Positions 49,392 through 59,232 of a stretch of DNA of 64,000 nt are shown one piece after another. Position 1 is the stretch's first letter. Every line of letters begins with the position of its first letter. Source of the stretch: Arthrobacter sp. Marseille-P9274. Lineage in GTDB: Bacteria > Actinomycetota > Actinomycetes > Actinomycetales > Micrococcaceae. The stretch is from contig NZ_CAMPOV010000001.1 of NCBI RefSeq assembly GCF_946892675.1, positions 408,033-472,032 of the forward strand. The letters are read 5' to 3'. Below the pieces are notes generated by a model, which saw nothing but the letters and a program-made list of their open reading frames with translations, did no database searches and was not told where the DNA came from. The position numbers and the translations under genes are program-made.

Positions 49392-49417
49392 TGAATGCGC
49401 TCCACCTGTTGCACGGC

Positions 49418-50656
49418 CTAGTGCACGACGACGGGCTGGAAGCCCTCCGCACGAAGGCTGCCGAGCACCAGTTCGCAGTGCTCGTGGCCCTTCGTCTCGA
49501 TGTCGATGGTGATCGCCACGTCGCCCATGCTGATCGAGCCGCCGATCCGGGTGTGGTCCACGCGGGTGACGTTGGCGTCGGATTCGGCGATGATGCGCGA
49601 GATCTTGGCCAGGGAGCCGGGACGGTCGTCGAGCATGATGCGCACCGAGAGGAACCGGCCGGAGGCGTAGAGGCCTCGCTGGATGACCTTGAGCATCAGC
49701 ATCGGGTCGATGTTGCCGCCGGAGAGGATCACCGCGGTGGTGCCGGGGTTCTCGATGACGCCTTCCATTAGCGCCGCGACGCCGACGGCGCCGGCCGGCT
49801 CGACCACCAGCTTGGAGCGCTCGAGCAGGAAGATCAGGGCCCGGGCCAGCGCGTCCTCGCTGACCGTGACCACGTCGTCGACCAGTTCCCGGATGATCGA
49901 GAACGGCAGCTGGCCCGGACGGCCCACGGCGATGCCGTCCGCCATCGTCGAGACCTTCTTCAGCGGGACCAACGCGTCCGCGGCGAGGGAGGGCGGGTAG
50001 GCCGCGGCGTTTTCGGCCTGCACGCCGATGACCCGGATTTCCCGGCCGAGCTCCTTGGCGCGGGCCTTGATGGCGGTGGCGACGCCGGCCAGCAGGCCGC
50101 CTCCGCCCACGCCCATGACGATCGTGTCCACGTTGGGGATCTGATCGAGGATTTCGAGGCCGATGGTCCCCTGTCCGGCAATGATGTCGGCGTTGTCGAA
50201 CGGGTGGACGAAGACGGCGCCCGACTGCTCGGCGAAGCGCTGGGCCTCGGCCAGGGCCTCGTCGACGTTGTGGCCGTGGAGCACGACCTCGGCGCCGTGG
50301 CCGCGGGTAGCCGCCAGCTTCGGCAGTGCGACGCCGAGCGGCATGTAGATCCGTGCCTTGATCCCCAGGCGTGCGGCCGCGACAGCGACGCCCTGGGCAT
50401 GGTTGCCGGCCGAGGCCGCGACAACGCCGCGGGCCTTCTCTTCTTCGCTCAGCTTGGCCATGCGCACGTAGGCGCCGCGGACCTTGAAGGATCCTGCGCG
50501 CTGGAGGTTCTCGCACTTGAAGTAGACATCGGAGCCGGTCATCCGCCCCAAGGCCCGGGACTGCTCGATCGGCGTGGTCTCAATGATGCCGTCGAGCAGC
50601 TCGGCGGCGTCCATCACGTCATCCACGGTGACCGGCAAGGTCTTCAGATCTATCAT
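49418..50656 (-). CDS. ilvA: threonine ammonia-lyase
   Basis: PLP enzyme that deaminates threonine to 2-oxobutanoate, the first step to isoleucine. The 412-residue protein has the PLP lysine Lys58 in AGSFKVRGA, the phosphate loop VGGGGLLAG and a serine/threonine-binding SAGNHAQG. A single C-terminal ACT-like regulatory domain (about 335-412, LSVRIMLDDRPGSLAKISRI) fits the shorter TdcB/IlvA-type with ACT. The ATG overlaps the AI-2E stop (ATGA). The liv transporter 6 kb away handles the pathway's product class. Confidence 0.94.
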   Translation of the reverse strand: MIDLKTLPVTVDDVMDAAELLDGIIETTPIEQSRALGRMTGSDVYFKCENLQRAGSFKVRGAYVRMAKLSEEEKARGVVAASAGNHAQGVAVAAARLGIKARIYMPLGVALPKLAATRGHGAEVVLHGHNVDEALAEAQRFAEQSGAVFVHPFDNADIIAGQGTIGLEILDQIPNVDTIVMGVGGGGLLAGVATAIKARAKELGREIRVIGVQAENAAAYPPSLAADALVPLKKVSTMADGIAVGRPGQLPFSIIRELVDDVVTVSEDALARALIFLLERSKLVVEPAGAVGVAALMEGVIENPGTTAVILSGGNIDPMLMLKVIQRGLYASGRFLSVRIMLDDRPGSLAKISRIIAESDANVTRVDHTRIGGSISMGDVAITIDIETKGHEHCELVLGSLRAEGFQPVVVH

Positions 50657-51927
50657 TTCGGCAGTTCGTTCCTGTCTTCGGTGGGGGTGCCACTCTCGTC
50701 CCCGCCTGGGGCTTCCTTCTGGCGCTTGGTTCTGGCGGTCGTCCGCGCCTTCCCGGCTTCGACCTGCACGGCGGCGTCGGGTGGCCGCAGCCGGCCGCCC
50801 AGCGCGTCGTCGTGCTCCCAGCCGCGGGCGGCGATGTACTTGACCACCGTATTCATAATGGCCATCACCGGAACGGCGAACAGGGCTCCCGGGATGCCGG
50901 CGACCATAGTGCCGCCGGCGACGGCCAGGACCACGGCGAGCGGGTGCAGCGAGACGGCCTTGCCCATGATCAGGGGCTGCAGCACGTGGCTTTCCAGCTG
51001 CTGGACGCCCAGCACGATGGCCAGCATGATGATGGCGTTGACCCATCCATTGGCGACCAGCGCGAGCAGGACGGCGACGAAGCCGGTGACCAGGGCGCCG
51101 ACGATCGGGATGAAGGAGCCCAGGAACACCAGCACGCTGAGCGGCAGGGCCAGCGGCACGCCGATGATGGCCGCGCCGGCACCGATGCCGACGGCGTCGA
51201 CGGCGGCGACGAACACCTGGATGCGGATGTACTGGACCAGCGAATTCCAGCCCTTGCGGCCGGCACCGTTGGTGGCCGAACGGGCGCGGCGGGGCATCAG
51301 GCCCACGATGAACATCCAGATCCGCTCGCCATCGAGCAGGAAGAAGATGAGCGAGAAGATCGCCAGCAGCAGGCCGGTCACGAGGTGGCCGGCGGTGGAG
51401 CCCACGCTGAGGGCGCTGGAGAGAATGGTGCTGCTATTGTTCTGGAGCTGGACCAGCAGGTCGTTGATGTAGTCGTTCAGCTGTGCCGAGGTCAGGCTAA
51501 GCGGCCCGTCCATCAGCCACGTCTGGATCTGCCGCACGCCCTCGAGCACCTGGTCCCACAGCTCTCGGAAACCGAAGTAGAGCTGCCGGCCCACGAGCGA
51601 TAGCGCCCCGCCGATCAGGCCCAGGAAGCCCAGGATCGTGATGCCGACGGCCAGGCCCTTCGGCACCTTGGCCTTGAGCAGGAACCGCACGACCGGCTGC
51701 AGCAGGCCGGCCATCAGCGCGGCGACCATCACGGGGATAAGCAGCAGCGAAACGTAGCTCAGCAGCCAGATCAGCACCCCGACCACGACGATGACCAGGC
51801 CGATCCGCCAGGCCCAGGAAGCGGCAATCCGCAGCGCGTAGGGAACATCGTCCCGGGTCGAGTCCGGCACGCGGGGCACAGGACCGGCGGGGCCCTGCGG
51901 GGTGCTGTCAGGGATAGGCTGACTCAT
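50653..51927 (-). CDS. AI-2E (PerM) family transporter
   Basis: A 424-residue membrane protein with about eight helices. The PF01594 pattern is clear: N-terminal helix pair (IVVVGVLIWLLSYVSLLLIP), the amphipathic region LNDYINDLLVQLQNNSS, VSTAGHLVTGLLLAIFSLIF and the C-terminal GVPLALPLSVLVFLGSFIPI and MGKAVSLHPLAVVLAVAGG. Family members export small solutes, or act as Na+/H+ antiporters; the AI-2 name is not evidence of substrate. The Lys/Arg/Glu-rich C-terminus is cytoplasmic. It overlaps ilvA by four bases. Confidence 0.92.
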   Translation of the reverse strand: MSQPIPDSTPQGPAGPVPRVPDSTRDDVPYALRIAASWAWRIGLVIVVVGVLIWLLSYVSLLLIPVMVAALMAGLLQPVVRFLLKAKVPKGLAVGITILGFLGLIGGALSLVGRQLYFGFRELWDQVLEGVRQIQTWLMDGPLSLTSAQLNDYINDLLVQLQNNSSTILSSALSVGSTAGHLVTGLLLAIFSLIFFLLDGERIWMFIVGLMPRRARSATNGAGRKGWNSLVQYIRIQVFVAAVDAVGIGAGAAIIGVPLALPLSVLVFLGSFIPIVGALVTGFVAVLLALVANGWVNAIIMLAIVLGVQQLESHVLQPLIMGKAVSLHPLAVVLAVAGGTMVAGIPGALFAVPVMAIMNTVVKYIAARGWEHDDALGGRLRPPDAAVQVEAGKARTTARTKRQKEAPGGDESGTPTEDRNELPK

Positions 51928-51948
51928 AGAGACAATAATTTCACATCC

Positions 51949-52881
51949 TCAGCCGGCTACGGCTGGATGAAGCCGGCCGCTGATGCCCCAGCTGCCGCCG
52001 AAGCGCTCGCTCTGCTCGAGCCAGACAAGCCCGTCGCCGGAATTCAGCGCGTTGGCCGGGGCCGTCATGGGCTCGACGGCTACCGCCAGCGTCCGCCCGG
52101 GGAAGGTGTCGGTCACGAAAACCTGCACATAGGGGAACGACTCATCCTGCCACAGCGTGACGGAGCGGCCGTCGGCCGATGCCAGCGTCGTCTCGGCCCG
52201 ACCGCCGGCGGTCGCCAGGTCGGTGTAGGCACGGTCCAGCTTCCGCAAAGGCCCGACGGCGGCGCCGCCCCGCAGGTCCGTCTCCCCGGCGACCGGCGCG
52301 GAACCGGACGGAATGAGCGTCTCGTCCGCATGCAGGAAGGTGGCTCCCGGGACGCTCAGGGTCAGGTCAGCCGCCTCCAGGTCCCCGAGCCGCAGGTAAG
52401 GATGAGCGCCCAGCGCCACCGGGGCGGCGGCGGCCGAGTGGTTGACCAGCTCCTGCGTGACCGCCAGGTCCCCGGCCTCGTCGATCCGGTACCGGACCAC
52501 GTGGGTCAGGCGGAACGGGTAGCCGTGCTGCGGGAAGATCTCGGCCGACAGTTCCACGGCGTCCTCGCTGCGGTCCACCAGCCGGTAGCCGGTATTGCGG
52601 AGCAGGCCGTGGCTGGCGTGGCCGCGCGTCAGCTCGGTGATATCCAGCTTCTGCACCTTGCCGTCCAGGGTCCACTTGCCGTTGGCCACGCGGTTCGGCC
52701 ACGGCGCGAGCAGGATGCCGGACGCACCCGGCGGGATGTCGCCGTCGTTAAAGGACTCCGTGAGCTGGATGCCGTCCTTGACGAAGATGCGCAGGCAGCC
52801 GGCCAGCTCGGTGATCACCGCATACGAGTTGCCCCGCTCGATCCTGAACTGTTCGCCGGTGGCAAAGGTATGGTGGCTCAT
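51949..52881 (-). CDS. galM: aldose 1-epimerase
   Basis: Interconverts alpha- and beta-anomers of galactose or glucose. The 310-residue protein has the mutarotase residues: His in TRGHASHGLLRN, His in VALGAHPYLRLG, and the catalytic Glu in AVAVEPMTAPANALN. It is divergent from galT/galK across 37 bases, making a complete Leloir-type input with those genes. The ATG at 52881 lies a few bases after TACGTTTTAG, suggesting a leaderless start. Substrate is inferred from context. Confidence 0.92.
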   Translation of the reverse strand: MSHHTFATGEQFRIERGNSYAVITELAGCLRIFVKDGIQLTESFNDGDIPPGASGILLAPWPNRVANGKWTLDGKVQKLDITELTRGHASHGLLRNTGYRLVDRSEDAVELSAEIFPQHGYPFRLTHVVRYRIDEAGDLAVTQELVNHSAAAAPVALGAHPYLRLGDLEAADLTLSVPGATFLHADETLIPSGSAPVAGETDLRGGAAVGPLRKLDRAYTDLATAGGRAETTLASADGRSVTLWQDESFPYVQVFVTDTFPGRTLAVAVEPMTAPANALNSGDGLVWLEQSERFGGSWGISGRLHPAVAG

Positions 52882-52918
52882 AGCTAAAACGTACCGGAGA
52901 ATCCTCGCAGGAGCCGCG

Positions 52919-54033
<1,115 letters not shown>

Positions 54034-54037
<4 letters not shown>

Positions 54038-55245
54038 CCGGAGCGGCCGCCGGCAGCCCGCATCCCGGCGCGCTGGCGGCGGCCGCCCGCGCCGGTTTCG
54101 CTGCCCGCTACGGCTCTGCCCCGGACGGACTCTGGGCCGCCCCCGGCCGCGTCAACCTGATCGGCGAGCACACGGACTACAACCAGGGCCTGGCCCTTCC
54201 GCTGGCCATCGACCGCGCGACCGTGGCCGCCGCCGCGCTCCGCCGGGACGGGACCGTCCGGGTGTCAACGTCACTGCAGGAGTCACTGCAGGAGTCACTG
54301 CAGGACAAGAACGACGGCGTGAGCCTGCCGGCCACGGAAATCTCGCCGGGGGCGGTGTCCGGGTGGGCGGCCTACCCGCTGGGAGTCGTCTGGGCCTTCG
54401 CCGGCTCCGGCTTCCCGGTGCCGGGCCTGGACCTGCACCTGGAGACGGACGTGCCTCTCGGGGCCGGATTGTCCTCCTCGGCGGCCGTGGAGTGCGCGGT
54501 CGCAGTGGCCCTGGACGACCTGCTCGGCACCGGGCTCGGGAGCGCCGGGCTGGCCCGGCTGTGCCAGCAGGCCGAGAACGAGATGGCCGGGGCGCCGACC
54601 GGCCTCCTGGACCAGACGGCGTCGCTCGGCGGGCGCCGCGGCCATGCCCTGCTGGTGGATTTCCGCAGCGGCACCACCCGCCCGGTCCCGCTTCGGTTGC
54701 AGGAGAACGGGCTGAGCCTGCTCGTGATGGACACCAAGGTCTCCCACGCCAACGCCGGCGGGGGCTACGCCGAGCGGCGCCGCGACTGCGAACGGGCCGC
54801 CGGACTGCTGGGGGTCCGCTCCCTCCGCGAACTGTCCGGCGACGACCTGGCGGGCTCCGATGCACGGCTGGACGCGCTGGCCTTCCGCCGGGCCCGCCAC
54901 GTCGTCACGGAGAACGAACGGGTGGAAAAGGTCGTGCACCTGCTGGAAGCCTGCGGGCCGGGAAGCATCGGGCCGCTGCTCACCCAGGGCCATGCCTCGC
55001 TGCGCGACGACTACGAGGTCTCCTGCCCGGAACTCGACCTCGCCGTGGAAACCGCCCTCGAGCACGGTGCGCTGGGGGCCCGCATGACCGGCGGCGGCTT
55101 CGGCGGCTCGGCCCTTGCCCTGGTACCCCGGTCCTTCGCCGCCGCGGTGGGCAACGCCGTCGTTAATGCCTTCCAGGCTGCCGGCCACGCCCGGCCGGAC
55201 ATCTTCCCGGTCGCCGCAGCGGACGGCGCCGGCCGGCTCGCCTGA
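54034..55245 (+). CDS. galK: galactokinase
   Basis: Phosphorylates galactose at C1. The 403-residue GHMP kinase has the galactokinase signature GRVNLIGEHTDYN, the ATP-binding PLGAGLSSSAAVE and the C-terminal MTGGGFGGSALAL. An unusual insert SLQESLQESLQD at about residues 80-91 comes from a 12-base tandem repeat. Start GTG overlaps galT. A strong hairpin terminator follows. Confidence 0.96.
54271..54306 (+). repeat. 12-bp tandem repeat within galK
   Basis: TCACTGCAGGAG occurs three times in a row (the last ends GAC). It encodes SLQE-SLQE-SLQD, in frame, in a surface loop region. Copy number could vary between strains without breaking the gene. Confidence 0.95.
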
Positions 55246-55307
55246 AACGCCCCGAAGATGCGGCCACTCCCGGCGATGGGGGCGCCTGCCAAAGATGCGG
55301 CCGTTAA

Positions 55308-55347
55308 AACAACGTGGGACCCCGCCGAGGCGGAGTCCCACGTTGTT
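55308..55347. terminator. bidirectional terminator between galK and the Bax-inhibitor gene
   Basis: AACAACGTGGGAC-CCCGCC (55308-55326) pairs with GGCGG-AGTCCCACGTTGTT (55329-55347), 19 base pairs with one mismatch and a two-base gap. On the minus strand it is followed by TTTTAACGG. It sits 17 bases past the minus-strand gene end and 62 past galK. Confidence 0.88.
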
Positions 55348-55364
55348 GTTCCGGACGCCCGGTC

Positions 55365-56207
55365 CTAGTCCTCCGCGACGGCGCGCAGGATGGCCAGCAG
55401 GCGCAGGATCTCGACGTAGAGCCAGACCAGCGTGACGGTCAGGCCGAAGGCTGCGGTCCAGGAGTACTTGCGGTCCACGCCTTGGCGCACGCCTTCCTCG
55501 ATGGAGGTGAAGTCCATGATCAGCGAGAAGGCCGCCAGGCCGATGGCGAACAGGCCGATGACTACGCCCCAGGGGATGTTCGTGCCCGGGATGTCCGCGC
55601 CGCGAATGCCCCACGGGTTGTCCATGACGCCGAACATCGTCAGGCCGAGGTTGACCAGCGAGAACACGGCGTAGCCGATGATGGCGATCATGAAGAACTT
55701 CATGGCCTTCGGCGTAGCCCGCACCTTGCCGCTCTTGAACAGCGCCAAGGTTACGGCGAACACGCAGACGGTGCCCAGGACGGCCTGGGTGGCGATGCCC
55801 GGGAACATTCCGTCCAGCATGGCGGACAGGCCGCCGACGAAGAGGCCCTCAGCCGCGGCGTAGGTCAGGATCAGGCCCTTGGACGGCTCCTTCTTGAAGG
55901 CGTTGACCAGGCCCAGCACCAGGCCGGCGAGCATGCCCGGGATCATTAGCGCGGGGACCATCCAGCCCACGGCCGCGCCGGCGAGGACGAGGGCCAGGCA
56001 GGCCAGCGTCTTCATGATGACGTCGTCGTAGGTCATCCGCCCGGTCTGGGCCGGCCCTGCCGACGGCTGGTTGTACAGATCCTGCAGCTGCTCGCTGGAC
56101 ATCTGCGACTGGCCGGCGAGCATGCCGGCGCCTGCGTTCGCGGAGCTTTGCGGTTGGCTGCGGAATACGTTGGGATTACTGAATACGGGATTTCCACCCA
56201 TGGCCAT
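55365..56207 (-). CDS. Bax inhibitor-1/YccA family membrane protein
   Basis: A 280-residue protein with an Asn/Gln/Ser-rich N-terminus (1-55) and about seven transmembrane helices. Family features: MTYDDVIMKTLACLALVLAG, the EGLFVGGLSAML region and C-terminal DFTSIEEGVRQGVDRKYSW with the conserved acidic residues of the pH-gated calcium leak. This actinobacterial subfamily (YccA/Bax1-like, DUF4149-type neighbours not seen) has no proven function. The ATG at 56207 follows GGAGG by seven bases. It is divergent from the GroES-like gene. Confidence 0.92.
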   Translation of the reverse strand: MAMGGNPVFSNPNVFRSQPQSSANAGAGMLAGQSQMSSEQLQDLYNQPSAGPAQTGRMTYDDVIMKTLACLALVLAGAAVGWMVPALMIPGMLAGLVLGLVNAFKKEPSKGLILTYAAAEGLFVGGLSAMLDGMFPGIATQAVLGTVCVFAVTLALFKSGKVRATPKAMKFFMIAIIGYAVFSLVNLGLTMFGVMDNPWGIRGADIPGTNIPWGVVIGLFAIGLAAFSLIMDFTSIEEGVRQGVDRKYSWTAAFGLTVTLVWLYVEILRLLAILRAVAED

Positions 56208-56322
56208 ATTTGTCCTCCGATCAGGGGGTACGAGCTACTTCAACCCTATCAATGCAACGCTCGGCGCCTCCGGTTCTATCCCGCCGGATTTCCGCGGCCT
56301 GCCGGGAGCTTAGACTGTTGGC

Positions 56323-56682
56323 GTGAATCCTCGCCCCGCCGCCGAACGGAACCAACGCTCCGCGCCCGCCAACCTCCCGCTGCGGATGCTGCACGACCGC
56401 ATCCTGGTGGCCCCGGACAAGGACAGCAGCGAGCGCCGCTCCTCGTCCGGGATCGTGATTCCGGCGACGGCCGCCATGGGCAAGCGCCTGGGCTGGGCCA
56501 CCGTGGTGGCCGCAGGCCCGAACGTGCGGCAGGTCGGCGTGGGCGACAAGGTGCTGTTCGACCCGGAGGACCGCGCCGAGGTCGAGGTCAACGCCACCGA
56601 TTACATCCTCCTGCGCGAACGGGACATCCACGCCGTCGCCGAACCCGAGGAAACGGACAAAGGCACCGGACTCTACCTCTAG
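56323..56682 (+). CDS. GroES-like (Cpn10 family) protein
   Basis: A 119-residue protein matching Cpn10: LRMLHDRILVAPDKDSSERR, SSGIVIPATA, ATVVAAGPNVRQVGVGDKVL and a C-terminal DYILLRERDIHAV. It is longer than GroES (about 97) with an N-terminal extension, it is not adjacent to groEL, and the mobile-loop region is altered, so it is a paralogue of uncertain partner. GTG 56323 lies six bases after TAGACT, a leaderless arrangement. From 56683 to 56891 lie a GTGGGG/CCCCAC hairpin (56855-56875) and the livH ribosome site. Confidence 0.85.
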   Translation: MNPRPAAERNQRSAPANLPLRMLHDRILVAPDKDSSERRSSSGIVIPATAAMGKRLGWATVVAAGPNVRQVGVGDKVLFDPEDRAEVEVNATDYILLRERDIHAVAEPEETDKGTGLYL

Positions 56683-56891
56683 CCGCCCGGCGGACCTGCG
56701 CCGGGCCGTGCCCCTATGTGCCCTCCACGTGGGCAGTTGTTATGCGATCGCGACCAAAAGCAAGCATTTCGCAACATGCTGAACACATTCCCCGAGTAAC
56801 ATGAACGACACGTCAGTGACCAAGTTCACACGGCGTCGTCAGCGTTGCCGGTTCGTGGGGCCGGCAAGCCCCCACTGTGGAGGTTCATAAC

Positions 56892-58241
56892 TTGAGAAGA
56901 TTGCCGAAGCTTGCTCGGCCGATGGGACTGCTGTTCGCCTTGCTGGCGGTTTTCGCAGCCCTGTTGTTATCGGCACCGGCCGGGCAGGCCCAGACCATGG
57001 CTGCCCCGCTTTCCACCTCGACACCGGCACCATCGCCAGCCGAACCAACCGGCACCCCTGAGTCCTTCCCCAATACCATCAACGGCGTCCTGCGGAATGC
57101 CGGGCAGCCGGTGGCCGGAGTGACCATCCGGGCGACCGGCGAGGGCTTCAGCGGCGAGGCCGTCTCCTCCGCAACCGGCGGATGGAGCATCGGCGTCCCG
57201 GTCCAGGGCACGTACGAGGTGGAGCTGGACGTCAGCACGCTTCCCGAGGGCGTCACGCTGGCAGAAGGGGCACAGAACCCGCGCCAGGTCACGTTCGCCA
57301 ACACGTCCAACGCCGGAGCGATCTTTCCGCTCGGCGCAGGAATCGTGGTCCAAACCCAGTCGTTCGGGGAGCTGCTCGTCGAACGCGTGCTGGCAGGCCT
57401 GAGCTTCGGCCTGCTGCTGGCGCTGGCCTCGGTGGGCCTGTCGCTCATCTTCGGCACCACGGGGCTCACCAACTTCGCGCACGGTGAGATGGTGACGCTC
57501 GGGGCGGTGCTGATGTTCTTCTTCAGCGGCCTCGGCATGCCGGTCTGGCTGGCGGCCGTCCTGGCCGTCCTGGGCGGCGGCCTCTCCGGGTATCTCCAGG
57601 ACTCCGGCCTGTGGAAGCCGCTGCGGCGGCGTGGGACCGGCATCATCCCGATGATGATCGTCAGCATCGGTCTTGCGCTCGCGGCCCGCTACACCATCCA
57701 GCTGTTCTTCGGCGGCAGCACCCGGCAGCTGCCGGGCGCACGCAGCCCGCAGATCGAACTGGGGTCGGTATCGATCTCCCAGAACACGCTGATCTCGCTG
57801 GTCATCAGCACGGTCGTGGTCCTGGTGGTGGCCTTCCTGCTGCTGAAGACCCGGATCGGCAAGGCGACCCGCGCGGTGGCCGACAATCCGGCGCTGGCGT
57901 CCGCCTCCGGCATCGACGTGGACGGGGTGATCCGGATCGTCTGGACGGTCGGCGGCGTCCTGGCCGGACTCGGCGGCATCCTCTGGGCTTACTACCGGCC
58001 CGGTGTGACCTTCAATATGGGACAGCAGATCCTGCTGCTGATCTTCGCCGCGGTGGTCCTGGGCGGCCTGGGCACCGTCTTCGGCGCCCTGGTGGGTTCG
58101 ATCATCGTCGGCATCTTCGTCGAAGTATCTACGATCTGGCTCGAAGCCGACCTCAAGTTCGTCGGTGCCCTGCTGATCATGATCATTGTCCTGCTGTTCC
58201 GGCCCCAAGGCATCCTGGGCCGCAAAGAGCGCGTAGGTTAG
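56892..58241 (+). CDS. livH: branched-chain amino acid ABC transporter permease with secreted N-terminal domain
   Basis: A 449-residue protein, about 150 longer than normal LivH. Residues 1-34 look like a cleavable signal peptide (LLFALLAVFAALLLSAPAG, then QAQ). About 52-135 is a beta-rich carboxypeptidase-regulatory-like domain (VAGVTIRATGEGFSGEAVSS, TYEVELDVSTLPEGVTL). From about 155 the LivH permease follows: LSLIFGTTGLTNFAHGEMVT, the EAA-like loop GKATRAVADNPALASASGI and eight helices. TTG 56892 lies eight bases after GGAGG, and a GTG at 56877 would run through that site. Next livM starts ten bases after the stop. Confidence 0.88.
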   Translation: MRRLPKLARPMGLLFALLAVFAALLLSAPAGQAQTMAAPLSTSTPAPSPAEPTGTPESFPNTINGVLRNAGQPVAGVTIRATGEGFSGEAVSSATGGWSIGVPVQGTYEVELDVSTLPEGVTLAEGAQNPRQVTFANTSNAGAIFPLGAGIVVQTQSFGELLVERVLAGLSFGLLLALASVGLSLIFGTTGLTNFAHGEMVTLGAVLMFFFSGLGMPVWLAAVLAVLGGGLSGYLQDSGLWKPLRRRGTGIIPMMIVSIGLALAARYTIQLFFGGSTRQLPGARSPQIELGSVSISQNTLISLVISTVVVLVVAFLLLKTRIGKATRAVADNPALASASGIDVDGVIRIVWTVGGVLAGLGGILWAYYRPGVTFNMGQQILLLIFAAVVLGGLGTVFGALVGSIIVGIFVEVSTIWLEADLKFVGALLIMIIVLLFRPQGILGRKERVG

Positions 58242-58251
58242 GAGGCTCGGA

Positions 58252-59232
58252 ATGGACTTTCTCAATATTCTCAGCGGTGCACTCGGCGAAATCATCAGCC
58301 CGACGACGGCCGCCTACGCGCTGGCTGCCCTCGGCCTGGCGCTGCACTTCGGCTACACGGGCCTGCTCAACTTTGGCCAGGCCGGGTTCATGGCCATGGG
58401 CGCCTACGGCTTCGCCATTGCCATCCTGACATTCAACGCGCCTTTCTGGGCCGCGATCCTGGTCGCGTTGGCCTGCTCGGTTGCCTTCGCCTTCCTGCTG
58501 GGCATCCCGACCCTGCGGCTGCGCGCGGACTACCTCTCGATCGTGACAATCGCCGCCGCCGAGGTGATTCGCTACATCGTGACGACCAACCAGCTGACCG
58601 ATATCACCGGTTCCGCCGGCGGGCTCAACGGCTTCGCAGGCGGCTTCTACGCCCTCAATCCCTTCCCCGAGGGAACGTACAACCTCGGCTTCATTACCCT
58701 CAGCGCCCGGGACCTCTGGGTCCGCGTGGTTGCCTGGTCGGTCGTTGCCGTCTGCTGCTTCATCGTCTGGCTCCTCGTCCGCAGCCCCTGGGGCCGTGTG
58801 CTCAAGGGCATCCGCGAGGACGAGAATGCCGTCCGCTCGCTCGGCAAGAATGTCTACTCCTACAAGATGCAGGCGCTGATCATCGGCGGCGTCTTTGGCT
58901 CACTGGCCGGAATCCTGTTCACGCTCCCCCGCAGTTCCGTCCAGCCGGCCAACTACGGCACCGAGCTGACCTTCTTCCTGTGGACGTGCCTCCTGCTCGG
59001 CGGCGCGGCCACGGTGCTCGGGCCGGTTGTCGGCGCCATGCTGTTCTGGGTCGTGCTCTCGCTGACCCAGGGCCTGCTGTACGGCGCGATCGGCGCGGGC
59101 TACATTACTTTCATCTCCATCCCCCAGGCCGGCCAGCTGCGCTACATCATGGTCGGTGTGGCGCTGATGCTGTTGATGATCTTCAGACCGCAAGGCCTGC
59201 TGGGCAACAAGAAGGAGCTGGTGTACTCGTGA
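58252..59232 (+). CDS. livM: branched-chain amino acid ABC transporter permease
   Basis: The second permease subunit, 326 residues and about ten helices. LivM features: GYTGLLNFGQAGFMAMGAY, GIPTLRLRADYLSIVTIAAA, and the coupling helix RSPWGRVLKGIREDENAVRS. It pairs with LivH in the membrane and both dock to LivG/LivF. ATG 58252 follows TTAGGAGGC. Its stop overlaps livG (GTGA). Length is normal. Confidence 0.95.
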   Translation: MDFLNILSGALGEIISPTTAAYALAALGLALHFGYTGLLNFGQAGFMAMGAYGFAIAILTFNAPFWAAILVALACSVAFAFLLGIPTLRLRADYLSIVTIAAAEVIRYIVTTNQLTDITGSAGGLNGFAGGFYALNPFPEGTYNLGFITLSARDLWVRVVAWSVVAVCCFIVWLLVRSPWGRVLKGIREDENAVRSLGKNVYSYKMQALIIGGVFGSLAGILFTLPRSSVQPANYGTELTFFLWTCLLLGGAATVLGPVVGAMLFWVVLSLTQGLLYGAIGAGYITFISIPQAGQLRYIMVGVALMLLMIFRPQGLLGNKKELVYS

